From Vicia villosa (taxonomy: Eukaryota; Streptophyta; Magnoliopsida; Fabales; Fabaceae), in contig NC_081185.1 in NCBI RefSeq assembly GCF_029867415.1, positions 75,427,553 to 75,491,552 of the forward strand: a stretch of 64,000 nucleotides of DNA, in the 5' to 3' direction. Of this stretch, positions 35,679-47,300 are shown piece by piece. A program made the translations under genes and the position numbers. The notes beneath the pieces are model-generated. The model searched no databases. It had not been told where the DNA came from and was given only the letters and a program-made list of their open reading frames with translations. How positions within the stretch are numbered: position 1 is the stretch's first letter; each line of letters begins with the position of its first letter.

Positions 35679-38600
35679 TTACGATAGAAAGAAAAGGGGC
35701 TCTTTACTAAAATCGTAAAAAGTGTAATTGGGATGGGTAATCTTCCCGCAAAAAGACCATTTCCAAACCAAGAATTTGATGTTCCAAACGGTGTTGTTAA
35801 TGCTCCAAGCTTCCTTCCGAAAGCACACTCCATTCCTAAGTAACCAAAAGGACCAAATAGTGGCAATCCTCACCAAGTCCAATTTACTATCTTTAACCTT
35901 ACGCGAACGAAAATACAAGTGCCAATCCCAAAAATGCGGCATACACTTGTTATCCAAAAACTCCCCTTTACCAACCCACAAAGCTATATCATTCCAAATC
36001 TTTTTACCCACCAAACAACCAAAAAAATAATGATCCCTATCCTCGGAGACTAGACCACACAAAACGCATTTAGACGTGTCAAACGGAAAAGTCATACCTC
36101 TATACACCAATCCATCAATCGTTGGAAGCCTATCAAGAAAAAGTCTCCACCCAAAAACCTTTATTTTGAACGGAACCTCCATTTTTCAAAGAAACTCAAA
36201 AAGCCCATCATATCTATTAAGCGGTCCAAACGGGATTTGAAGATTCAAATAAAAACTATAACAAGATGCTACAGAAAACTCCTTCGTTGTTTCTTTGTTC
36301 CACAAAACCGAGTCGTTGCCATGATTCCAACCTATGAAAGAATCCACCCGATTCTTCATCTTAATCAAATCCGGCTCTAAAAAATTCCCCTCCAACTTTA
36401 AACCAAAATCGCCCCAACACCAAACTCCATCAATCCACCCCCCCATACCCGCCACCGACACACCCTTCAAAAGAGAATTATCATACAACTCCGGAAATTC
36501 CTCTTTCAAAGGAATCCCTTCCAACCAATTAGATTCCCAAAACGGCGTTTGAAACCCGTTGTTAATAGTAAATTTAACATTTTCCACCATAGGATCCGTA
36601 GGAGAAAAGGACCGAATCTTAACCAAATATTTCCACCAAAAAGAAGAAGATGAAGAAGAGGCTACGAAAAGAGAATGAGAAATGTTACTAACCTTGCCGT
36701 CAACCAACAAAACGGACGATAAATCACCATAACGAGCTTTCAAAACATCGAGCCAAAGAGACTTACGGCCTTGTAAAATACGCCACCTCCACTTGTTAAG
36801 AAGAGAAATATTAAACAAAGCGATATCTTTTACACCTAATCCCCCTTTCTCCATGGGAAGCGATAAGTCTTTCCACCGAACCCAATGAATCTTTCTTTTC
36901 TCCTCCACACCTCCCCAAAGGAACTTACTTTGCACACTATTGAATTTCTTCACCACCTTCAACGGCATTTTATAGAAAGACATAGTGAAAATGGAGAGAG
37001 AACTAAGAACCGACTTCAAGAGAGTAATCCTTCCTCCAAAATTCAAAAATCGGTTAGTCCAACCTTCCAATCTAGTTTTCATCTTGTTCAACAAAGGATC
37101 CCAAGTGGAATCCAACCTAGGGTTGTGACCGATGGGGATGCCAAGGAAGAGAAACTTGTCTTCCTCAATTTTACAAGACAAAAAAAGAGACGCCGCTTCC
37201 AAGAATTGATTTGTAGCATTGATACCTATCAATTTACTCTTATTATAGTTTATACCAAGGCCCGACACAAGTTCAAACGCTCTAAGAACCGCCTTGACCG
37301 CCTTAATATGCTTCCAACTACCATCCCCCACCAATAAAGTGTCATCCGCGAATTGAAGAATGTCCACTCTACAAGAACCTTTGATAACAAAACTTTGGAA
37401 CTCCCCAATTTCCATGGACTTTCTAACCAAGGCCGTGAGAGCTTCCGCCACCAAAACAAAAAGAAAAGGAGAAAGGGGGTCTCCTTGTCTCAACCCTCTA
37501 AAAACACCGAACTCTTTTGAGGGGCTCCCATTAATAAGCACCGACATGTCGCTCTTAAACACCAATAAATCCATCCACTTCATCCATCTCTTACCGAACC
37601 CCAACCTTTTGAACATAAATTTTAGGAAACACCAACTCACTTTATCATAAGCCTTTTCAAAGTCAACTTTGAAAAGAGAACAATTACTACCCGTCTTCCT
37701 AGCATAATCGACCACCTCGTTCGCAACTAACACCCCGTCAAGCAATTGTCTACCGGGGACAAAGGCGGTTTGATTAGGAGAGATGATGGAGCTTAACACC
37801 TTTTTAAGTCTTCCCGCCAAAAGTTTGGTCGCCACTTTGTAAATGCATCCCACCAAGCAAATAGGCCTATAATCGTCCAATCCCAAAGGATTATGCTTCT
37901 TTGGAATTAAAGTCAAAAAAGATGAAGTGATTACCTTTGACAAAGTGCTCCCTCCAAAGAAATAGTTGAATAAATTGAAGAAATCTTCTTTAAGAAAGTA
38001 CCAACATCTTTTAAAGAAAAGGAAGGAATACCCATCCGGCCCCGGACTTTTATCACTTCCACACTCCCACACCGCCTCTTTTATCTCATCTTGAAGAAAG
38101 GGTCTCTCCAAACCATCCGCCTCCTCCTTACTTAAAGATTTGAATGGAATGTCCTCCAAAAACGGTCTACTATCCTCCGTTTCAACAAATTTCTCTCCGA
38201 AGTGTTTAAACACCGTCTCCCTAACCTCCTCAACCGGTTCCATCAATCCTTCCGAAGATAGGATCGGGCCTAAATGATTGTTCCTCCTTCGTTGTTTCAT
38301 CACTTTATGAAAGAAACCGCTATTGGAATCTCCTTCCTTTATCCAACTCAATCTTGACTTTTGTAATAGCATATTTTCTTTTATCCTTAAATTCCTCCAA
38401 AATTTACCACAAGCTTCCTTTCTTTCTTCCATAGTGCTTTCGAAGTCGATAAAATCGTCGGAAGCAAGTTTATCATCGGCCAAGTTCATCTTGCTCACTC
38501 CTTCCTCCATCTCCAAGTTTATTCTACCGAACACCTCTTTGTTCCAAATTCTTAACTTATCTTTTAGTAGCCTAAGTTTTTCTTTTAGCACAAAATCGCC

Positions 38601-39416
38601 TCTACCTTCCACCTTCATACTTCTCCACTCGTTCTCCACGAAAGGAATGAAGGAATCAAAGCAAAACCATTCATTATTGAATTTAAATGGTTTTGGTCCC
38701 CAATTCCGTTGATCCTTTACAAGCCAAATGGGGCAATGATCCGATATATCCCTATCACCAATGAATTGACCCGTTACCTCCCAATTAGACACCACATCAT
38801 TAGAAACGATGAAGCGATCGATTCTACTCATCGACTTCCCATCTCCGCTAAACCACGAGAACTTTTTCCCTTTGCAAGGGATATCCACCAAAGAGCTTTT
38901 AACAATAAACTCCACAAAAAGCTCCATTTCTCTTTTATTCACATTCAATGCCCGCCCCTTCCTCTCTCTAATGTTCTTGATCGCGTTGAAATCCCCTCCC
39001 ATTATCCATTCTCCATCCTTGAAGGTCTCCTTCAACTCGAGCAACTTCTTCCATAACTCCATTTTTTTGATCAACAAACAAGGCGAATAAACATTTAACA
39101 CATAATACAACTTATTCTCCCACCAAACTTTAATTCCCAAATAACCTTCTCCTTTAAAACTACTAACAACCTCCACTTTGTCGTTCCATAAAGTGAGTAA
39201 TCCTCCTGACCTACCTATAGAATTAGAAAAGGAAAAACCCACCTCCGGAGAAAACCAAAAAGACTTAGCCAAATTTTCTTCCATTTTGACAACCTTTGTT
39301 TCTTGAATTAAAAACACGTCCGCATTACCTTTTTTAATCAACGCGCTAATCCTCCTTCTTTTAAGAGCATTAACTCCCCCCCTAATATTTAATGAGCCTA
39401 TAATCATTGAGCACAT
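35679..39416 (-). pseudogene. LINE ORF2: endonuclease-reverse transcriptase, single nonsense codon
   Basis: One frame of 1,246 codons with a TGA at 36,186-36,188. The APE-type endonuclease lies at residues 1-235 (QET at 38-40, GGDFN at 140-144, SRIDRF at 197-202, SDH at 225-227). The reverse transcriptase lies at about 450-780 (DKSPGPDGY near 455, LRQGDPLSP at 642-650, catalytic FADD at 689-692). The zinc-binding C-terminal region lies downstream of the stop (CVLCGLVSEDRDHYFFGC). The truncated 5' copy at 5.4 kb has a Trp codon at the stop position. The product nicks target DNA and reverse-transcribes LINE RNA there. Loss of about 168 C-terminal residues probably impairs it. Confidence 0.93.
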
Positions 39417-41538
39417 TTTTTGTCTCCTTCCTTACCTCCCGTTTCTTGCGTCCCTCTAACTCCAAGGATTCTATTCTATCGATGAGATTTTTCCTTCCCT
39501 CCGAATTCACAACACCAAGTGCAACAATAGCCGAAAAAAATTTACCCCCTACATCCACATCCATTAATCTCCACAATCTCCCGTTGTTTCTACTAATATC
39601 GGAATCATCATTTTGATCGCCATAACACGTCGGATTAGTAACACAGTTAACTCCACTGTTAACCTCTAAGGAATTACCTTCTACCTGTCTAACAGAGAGT
39701 CTAACAGGAAAATTCATCCTTTCCGGGGCAGAAAACGCACTGTTTGGCAGAGGAGAAATTTTCTTTTTACCTACTGCAGTGCCTGGCATGCTGTTCAGAA
39801 ATTTCAGCTTCAACTTCTTACAAAGTTTCGGCCCAGAATTTGGCACTGTCATAAGAGTAGAACAACCCGCCTTGCTGGGCGTTACATCGCAAACCACGCA
39901 ATCAGCATCACCGTGAACGCTGGACTCTGGAGCGGCTGTTCCTGACGAAACCAAAACTGGGGAAGAATGGATCGGTGCTGACAGAAGAGGGCGATGCTGA
40001 TGCTGTTCTAGAGGAATTCCAGAATCAACAGCCACCGATGAAGGTTGGACCGAAACTGCTTTATGATGCTGATGCTGTTCTATAGGGATTCCAGAATCAA
40101 CAGCCGCTAGTGAAGGTTGAACCGAAACATCCTTCACTTTATCGGTGAAAACAGTGAAGTTTCTAGCCTTCAAGAGGGCGTTGTCAAACTTACCAGAATC
40201 ACAGCCTCCAGAAAATCCTTTCGCCGAACCTGCCACTGAATTCTGCTTCGCTAAATGCCCTGCTGCTACTAAGCCTGGAGTTGAATAATTCCTCAAACCT
40301 TCCTCCCTAACAGCGTTTTCCGAGAATTGTTCAATACTATCCTCTGACATGACAAAATCCTTGTCGAAATTCCTAAGGCTTAGATCGTCTTCCCACATAT
40401 CTTCTGACTCCGAGGAAGGGTCATCAGATGGAGGTTTATTTTTTAAAAAACCTGGTGACAGAGAAGAAGAGCCCCACTGATCCTCCCTAATAGTTAAACA
40501 GAAATTCTTCCCATCAATAATAACCGTGACGTCTTTGGGTGTGCAGAACGAAAGCTTAACCTTAACAAGGATCCTAGCTACGTCGAAAGCGCAACCCTTT
40601 GCCGTTCTCTCGTCGATACACACGAAAGTGCCCCACGACTCTGCTAAAACTTTGAAAAAGTCAGAATGCCATGCGTGAGTGGGTAAGCCATAAACTCTCA
40701 TCCACACCTCTCTGTATCCCTCAATCATATCCTCCTCCCACTTCTTGACATCACTGAACCAACTCCTCCACCAATCCTGTCCCTCCCCTATAAGATCCCG
40801 AATAAAGCCTTCTTCCGATTCCTCGAGAAGACAAATATTACCTCCCATCGGTGTTACCTTCACCTCGAACACGCCTTCCATCTCCATATAAGTTTGGATG
40901 TTATATGCCGATCCCGGAATAACCACCCTCCCAATATAAGCTTTCTCGAACCTACTCCTATGACCTTCAGGAGTATTAAAACAAACCTCTTTTGCCACTG
41001 CCAACCCTTCAGCATGGTTAGCATGTTCCTGCGAAAAAGTAACCTTTGGAGCGGCTCCCACGACGACATTGGCAAAGGATCGATTTAGCGGCTTCCCTAC
41101 GTCAAAACCGTTGTTACCCTTCCTAACGAATTGCTGCTTGTAATCACCTCTCCTGGGAACAGAATGATGTCTCACAGAACCCCCTTGGTTCCTTTCAAAA
41201 CGTGGGAGATTTGCGTGAATTTTCTTCTCCCCAATCACCACATTATCCAATTTCACCGCTAGTATCTGACCATCGTCAACCTCAACAAATCTGGCAAACC
41301 CGAAACGTTTGCCAAATTTGTTCCTTCGAGGCGAAATCGCCACCTCCACCACATTCCCGATACACCCGAAGAGGTCGAACAAATCTTTGGCTCGAGAAAC
41401 AACTGGAAATTCCGAAACATAAAATGAGGTCACCACCTTGTCAATATTGGGTCGGTTGCGATTCCAACCACCCAACGGGAAGACGTCCCATCTCAGAATA
41501 TCCCCCCCGCCTGACGCGAACTTGAGACTTTCGTCCAC
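39382..41538 (-). CDS. LINE ORF1: RNA-binding protein with RRM and DUF4283-like region
   Basis: An intact 718-codon frame. The RRM lies at about residues 36-115, with an RNP2-like SFYVSEF at 38-44 and an RNP1-like GKRFGFARF at 76-84. A DUF4283-like region follows at about 200-350 (EEDMIEGYREVWMRVYGLP). The C-terminal third is low-complexity and includes two tandem units (SVQPS-AAVDSGIP-EQHQH). ORF1 proteins coat LINE RNA and assist target priming. ORF1 overlaps the start of ORF2 by 35 nt in a different frame, so ORF2 translation would need reinitiation or frameshifting. Confidence 0.85.
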   Translation of the reverse strand: MDESLKFASGGGDILRWDVFPLGGWNRNRPNIDKVVTSFYVSEFPVVSRAKDLFDLFGCIGNVVEVAISPRRNKFGKRFGFARFVEVDDGQILAVKLDNVVIGEKKIHANLPRFERNQGGSVRHHSVPRRGDYKQQFVRKGNNGFDVGKPLNRSFANVVVGAAPKVTFSQEHANHAEGLAVAKEVCFNTPEGHRSRFEKAYIGRVVIPGSAYNIQTYMEMEGVFEVKVTPMGGNICLLEESEEGFIRDLIGEGQDWWRSWFSDVKKWEEDMIEGYREVWMRVYGLPTHAWHSDFFKVLAESWGTFVCIDERTAKGCAFDVARILVKVKLSFCTPKDVTVIIDGKNFCLTIREDQWGSSSLSPGFLKNKPPSDDPSSESEDMWEDDLSLRNFDKDFVMSEDSIEQFSENAVREEGLRNYSTPGLVAAGHLAKQNSVAGSAKGFSGGCDSGKFDNALLKARNFTVFTDKVKDVSVQPSLAAVDSGIPIEQHQHHKAVSVQPSSVAVDSGIPLEQHQHRPLLSAPIHSSPVLVSSGTAAPESSVHGDADCVVCDVTPSKAGCSTLMTVPNSGPKLCKKLKLKFLNSMPGTAVGKKKISPLPNSAFSAPERMNFPVRLSVRQVEGNSLEVNSGVNCVTNPTCYGDQNDDSDISRNNGRLWRLMDVDVGGKFFSAIVALGVVNSEGRKNLIDRIESLELEGRKKREVRKETKNVLNDYRLIKY

Positions 41539-41903
41539 CCATTCTATTGCTGAACAAACCTACTGTCCCTCATCCGAAAGAGGACCAGGAACCGGGACTC
41601 ACCGAAAAACACAGAAGAACCTAAAAGAAGCCACACACAGAAATAACCCAGAGCCAAAAGAAGAAGACGAAGACCGAGCAAAGCGCTACCACCGGTTGAC
41701 CCAAAAAGCCCTAAATTGATATCGTGCTGTACCTTCCCAACAAGGTCCCTGAGCCCTAAAGCCAGGAATTTAAACCGAAGATGAGAGAGTACAAGATACC
41801 TTTCTAGGCGCCTTCGAGATCCTCCGTGGAAACAGTAACTCTGGCGCTGAAGCTCACCGGTTGGCTATCGGAAAACCCCATCTGGGTATCGCATTGTACG
41901 GAG
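41539..41903 (-). promoter_or_regulatory. LINE 5' UTR, presumed internal promoter
   Basis: The GC-richer leader between the 5' TSD and the ORF1 start. Plant LINEs carry an internal promoter here; no specific element was identified. Confidence 0.5.
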
Positions 41904-41914
41904 AGCTTTTTTGC

Positions 41915-43100
41915 CAACAACGAAATAAATTGATAAAAAAATATATATTATGTATAAATAATTTCATGCTTATTGCAAATATTATTATCTTTTGTGACAT
42001 ATGACCATAAAAAAAATAATAAAATTTAATTATTAAAAAAAAACAAATATTAATATAATGTAAATTTAATTAAAAAACTCATTTTGAATGCGACTTTAAT
42101 TAAAAGATAAGAAGAAAATATATATTATTTACAAAGCTAGATGAATTAACAGTAAATATAACTATCAAAGAAAATATTAATTCCGATAATAATAAAAATT
42201 AACTATTAATCCAATTAACACATAATGCGAGGAAATCACATATACAAGGTGCAAAAATCAATCACAACTTAAATGGACACAGTCAACACAAATAATGCAA
42301 ATGGATTGCGAAATAATAAAAAAAGACTAGGTCAAAAATTGGGGTACGACAAATGGAAATGTTCTTTGCATTGTCTCCGTGAATTTCTCTTTTTATTTGG
42401 CTTGGTTTACATGTGAACGTGAACCATTTGACGAAATGTCTCATAAGAATAGAAAATAAATTCAAAGCTATTGTATTGTTGCAGTATTGTAACAGTTGAA
42501 CACAATATCATTATTTGAGTGAAACTGCAAGATGCTAATATTTTCCGTTTTGAATTTACTCATTTGCTTTATCAATGGAAACTCTGAAATCAAACACTTA
42601 CCACTAGAACATGGGTAGGTTTCATTAATTTCATACTGAGATCCTAAAAATAGCTTGTATATGTAGTAGTTGATGAAAATGTACTTAATCCATGCTATAA
42701 AACTTGGAAGATGTCGAACATAGAATTCAACAGCTAGCATATGCCGAACATGGAATCCGTCATGTTATAAATGTGATAAAAGTGATAGAAGGTCTTTAGT
42801 TTGGGAAGATCTTTTTTTCTGTTGTTGACTGAGATGCTTTGCAAATGGAATTTAATGTGATATAATTATGAACTTTAGTTTGAGAACATTAATGTTTGCT
42901 TGCTACTAAAACTTTTATAAACATCAAAGGAGTAGAACATATTTATTTTTGTCATGCTTGGTGAGTTCTTGCATTAGCTATGCTTTGTGGTCAAGGATCT
43001 TTCATAACTAAGCTAATGAAAAGAACAAGTTAAGGTTTAGAAAGTTTGCTAGATGATGGAAATCATGATGTGAGCAATATTGTGTTGTATCTTTTTTCGT
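41915..43100. other. AT-rich intergenic sequence
   Basis: No gene was recognised. The phrase caaaaattggggtacgacaa near 42,330 resembles the Ogre-like motif at 2,860 and 52,880 and probably marks a small LTR remnant. Confidence 0.45.
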
Positions 43101-43114
43101 TCGAATTTCTAAGT

Positions 43115-43700
43115 ATGTCTTTTGGATTACCAACTGGACGACAGACTACAACAGATACCTGTATGCGGTCATATGTTTCACACAAATTGCATTGATCTTT
43201 GTCTTTCCAGCCACAACACCTGCCCTCTTTGCCGTCTGTCGCTACTACATACTGCTAAATCTTTGACCGAAACATCCAATATGCAGGTAGATAATAGTAG
43301 ATTCCGTAATTTCGTATCACCGCCTCTACCTATACTAGTGCTTAGATCAATGATCATTCATGGCAGATATATACTGATAAATGAAACTCTATGATGGAGG
43401 CCACAGCATGGAATTCTCTGACTTGGTATCTACTAGTCATCTAGAAACCATTGTCATCAAAAATGTCTCTGGAGAAGTTGGGATCAACGCTCACCAACGC
43501 GTCGATGTTGAAGATCAAAACGTGCAAAACAATCAATAGGAACATGAAGACACGAGATATTCTTCTTTCACTACTACATCATTTCTTGTTCATCCTGATG
43601 TGTGCAAGAACTTCGATTGGTGAGAAATTTGGTTATTTTGCAGAGGATTGGATCAAACCGTCAACAACATCATCATCACGGAAAAATATTTGATATATCC
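43115..43700 (+). pseudogene. 5'-truncated RING-H2 (ATL-type) E3 ligase fragment
   Basis: The frame VCLLDYQL then DDRLQQIPVCGHMFHTNC and then CPLCR gives the second half of a RING-H2 domain of the ATL family (ubiquitin E3 ligases). The first Cys of the domain and everything upstream (transmembrane and GLD regions of ATL proteins) are missing. The conserved Trp after CIDL is Cys here (CIDLCLSSH). Possible C-terminal coding sequence continues to about 43,700 but is broken. A splice acceptor before the block suggests it is one exon of a lost intron-bearing gene. It ends about 140 bp from the Mutator-like insertion. Confidence 0.72.
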
Positions 43701-43838
43701 CTATGCAGATTGGCTACAAAATCATGGACTTATTTTTCTTTATGTTTCTTTACATTGTAGCATTGTCTTATATGAGAATTGTATATCAATTATGAACATA
43801 TGGAAAAATAATTTCAACATTTGGTAATATAAATATTA

Positions 43839-44041
43839 GGGTTAAATAAGTTTTTGGTCCCTATAAAATTACCAAATTTCGTTTTAAGTCCCTTCAAAAT
43901 TTTCCTTCAAATTTCAGTCCCTACAAAATTTTCCGTCTTAAAAAATGGTCCCTGACGTTAAAAGCCACTAACGGCTGCTGATGTGTCAAGACAGGTGGAA
44001 ATTTTTTAAACCAATTGTTAATTGTTTTAATCCAGCGTGTT
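43839..44041 (+). repeat. Left terminal inverted repeat of the MULE
   Basis: 203 bp, starting GGGTTAAATAAGTTTTTGG. It should contain the transposase binding site and, as in MuDR, probably the promoter of the transposase gene. Confidence 0.95.
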
Positions 44042-44213
44042 TTTAAACCAATTGTTAATCCACCCTTATCTTTAACGTTGTCTTCTTCATCTGGTCCCTC
44101 TTCTTCTCTCTCGTGGTCCCTCTTCTCTCAACCCTTTCGTTTCCTTTTCATTCAAGTGGTCCCAACAACGACAACTCCTGGTTTTGAGTGCTCCGGTCCC
44201 AAAAAACGACAAG

Positions 44214-44375
44214 GTAAGTCCCACTTTCTCATTCTATTGTTTAATAATTGCGAATTTCTGTCTTGAATATTGTTTAGGGTTAGTTGTTCCTTGCATGCCA
44301 TATACCATTGTTTAGGGTTTTATTTTGTTGTCAAGTCACTGTCTGATATACCATTGGTTTACTTGAAATGTTTAG
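44214..44375 (+). other. Probable 5'-UTR intron of the transposase gene
   Basis: The donor aag/gtaagt lies at 44,214 and the acceptor tttag at 44,371-44,375, three bases before the ATG at 44,379. This is inferred from splice consensus only. Confidence 0.5.
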
Positions 44376-44378
44376 GGA

Positions 44379-47300
44379 ATGGGGTTATTTAAGGTTGTAT
44401 TTTTTACCAATGGAAAATTTGTAAGAGATGAAGGGGTATCATATGAAGGGGGCGATGTTTTTGCTATAGCTGGTCAGGACCCAGATTTCTGGTCATATTT
44501 TGAAGCATGTGATTTACTTAAGTCTTTGGATGCTTCATTTATAAAGGAAGATGTGAAAATGTGGTGGAAGTCCGAACATGGCTCACTTGAAAATGATCTA
44601 AAACCACTTGTTAATGATGAGGATGCAACATTGTTAGCTATGTGTACTGAGGAGACAAAGTCTGATATTGAGATATATACTGAGCCAAAAGAAAAAGAAA
44701 ATGTTAATGTGGACGAAAGTGAAGATGGTGAATCAAGTGAAGACTCTTTGGATGGCATACATTTTGATGATAGTGAAGAGGAGAGGATGAATGATATTGA
44801 TGAAGATGTAGGTGAAGAGATCAACAATGGTGCAGGTGGAGTAGAAAATGGTGCAGGTGGGATACATACAGGAATGATGACAGCAGAGATGGAAAGGGAA
44901 CATTTAATTGATGATGAATACTTAACAGATGAGCTTGATAGTGGGGCAGATGATGATAGTGATGATGGTAGGCCTTCAGTGATAAGGTTTAGGGATGATG
45001 AAAAACTTAGAAAGGAATTTAAGTTCAAGGTTGGAATGGAATTTTCATCTCTGAAGCAATTTAAAAAGGCTGTACTGGAACACAATGTGTTGAATGGTAG
45101 GGAAGTTAAGTTTGCCAAAAATGATGGGGAAAGGTGCAGGGTTATTTGTAAGGATAAACAACAATGTGGTTACACTGTTTTATGCAGTAGAGTTTTGAGA
45201 ACTGAATCTTTCAGGATTAAGACTTTAATTCAGAAGCACAAATGTGGAAGAAAGTTCTTCAACAAGAATGCTAATGCTGATTGGGTGTCTAGAATAATTG
45301 TGGACAAGTTGAAGAACAATTCAGGTATGAAATTGAATGAGATTGTTTCTGATGTTAGATTGAGGTTTGCCACAGAAATTACTGGATGTAGGGCTTTCAA
45401 AGCAAGGCAAATAGCTAGAAGGGTTGTTGAAGGTGACTCAACCAAGCAGTATAGTATGTTATGGTCATATGGAGCTGAATTGAGAAGGGCATGTATAGGT
45501 AATACATTTAAGTTGAACATTTCTGGTTTGCCACCTAAGTTTGAAAGGTGCTACATGTGCTTTGATGGTACAAAGAGAGCATTCAAGAATGGTTGTGGAC
45601 CTTTCATAGGATTGGATGGTTGTCACTTAAAGAACAAATATGGTGGAATATTGTTGATAGCTGTCAGTAGGGATGCTAATGATCAGTATCTTCCACTTGC
45701 CTTTGGTGTTGTGGAGACTGAGTGTAGGGACTCTTGGAGCTGGTTTATGAGGTTGCTACTTGAAGACATAGGTTCTGATAATAGGTGTTGCTTCATTTCT
45801 GATCAGCAAAAGGTGTTATTTGTTAATCTTTCTTTCCTTATATGTGATTATATGTGATTTTAGATATTAACTTAGGTCTTTATATGCAGGGATTGGTGAA
45901 TGTATTTGAGGAAGACTATCCTGAATTTGAGCACAGATTTTGCTTAAGACATTTGTATGCTAACTTCAAGAAGAAGTTTGGGGGTGGTACACTCTATAGA
46001 GATCTAATAATGGCTGCAACAAAGGCAACCTATTTTGAAGATCATGAGGCTAAGATGAATCAAATTAAAGAGGCAAATCCAGATGCCTATGAATGGATGA
46101 ATGCTATTCCCAAGAATAAGTGGTGTAAGCATGCCTTTCCCTTCTACTCTAAGTGTGATGTTCTTATGAACAACCTAAGTGAATCTTTTAATGCTACTAT
46201 TTTGATGCAAAGGGATAAACCTATACTTACCATGTTTGAATGGATTAGGAACTATCTAATGGGTAGGTTTGCCACTCTTAGGGAGAAGGTAGAGAATTAC
46301 AAAGGAGTGATTATGTCTAAGCCACTTAGAAGGTTAGATAGGGAGATAGAAAAAGTGCTAGTTGGCTGCCCACTTATGGAGGTAGATTAACATTTCAGGT
46401 TACTCATGTAATGTTCACAGATAGTTTTGTTGTGGACTTGGCAAAACATACCTGTTCTTGTAATTTTTGGGACTTAGTAGGGATCCCATGTAGACATGCT
46501 GTTGCAGCCATACATAGGAAGGTAGATAACCCCATTAACTATGTACACAAGTGTTATCATAAGTCTACCTATGTATCATGTTACAATGAAGTTATCAGTC
46601 CTATTAATGGCCAAAACAAATGGCCAAAGACCACTGACCCTGAAATCTTGCCACCTAGTTATAAGAGAGGTCCTGGCAGACCAAAGAAATTGAGAAGAAG
46701 AGAGGCTGATGAAGAAAGTCAAACAAGGTGGCAAAGGACTAACACAAGTCATAGGTGCAAGATTTGCTTTGAATATGGACATAACAAAAGGACTTGTAAG
46801 AAAAACAAACAGCTAGCAGTTATTGTTGGTGAAGTACCAAGAGATGTACCAAGAGATGTACCAAGAGATGTACCAAGAGATGTACCAACAGATGTACCAA
46901 CAGGTGTTGCATCCACCCAAGGAAGCCAAACACCTAATGTGGGAACTTCTGGAGTCAAAAAAAGGGTAAGTAATTGAACTAAATTGGTTACAGTTATTTT
47001 GGTTGATTTTATTACAATTACATTGGTTGCAGGCTTCTGTGCAAGTAGGAGGGAAATCAAAGAAGTCAAAGTCTACTGCAAATGTAGGAGGGAAATCAAA
47101 GAAGTCAAAGTCTACTGCAAATGTAGGAGGGAAATCAAAGAAGTCAAAGTCTACTGCAAATGTAGGAGGTTCTGTGCAAACTAATGATGTGCCACAACAT
47201 GAAGCTGTAAGTGAGAATCAAGCTGAAGATGTGCCTCATAGCAATGAGAATCAAGCTAATGATGTGCAAGCTAATGATGTGCCACAACATGAAGCTGTAA

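Larger units (their letters stand above)
35550..41903 (-). mobile_element. Full-length L1-type LINE with 11-bp TSD
   Basis: It is about 6.35 kb on the minus strand: 5' UTR, ORF1, ORF2, 3' UTR and an (ATT)n/T-rich tail complement at 35,551-35,577. The flanks agcttttttgc at 35,539-35,549 and 41,904-41,914 are an 11-bp TSD. ORF1 is intact. ORF2 is open apart from one TGA. Few plant LINE copies are this complete, so the insertion is probably recent. Confidence 0.93.

Noticed and set aside
36885..39056. Several plus-strand ORFs of 90-150 codons
   Set aside because: They are shadows of LINE ORF2 on the opposite strand.
44474..45118. 214-codon Ser-rich ORF antisense to the transposase
   Set aside because: It mirrors the acidic region of the transposase exon and has no domain of its own.
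46345..46360. Programmed ribosomal frameshift in the MULE transposase
   Set aside because: No heptameric slippery site or downstream structure was seen, and such expression is not known for MULEs; a simple indel is more likely.
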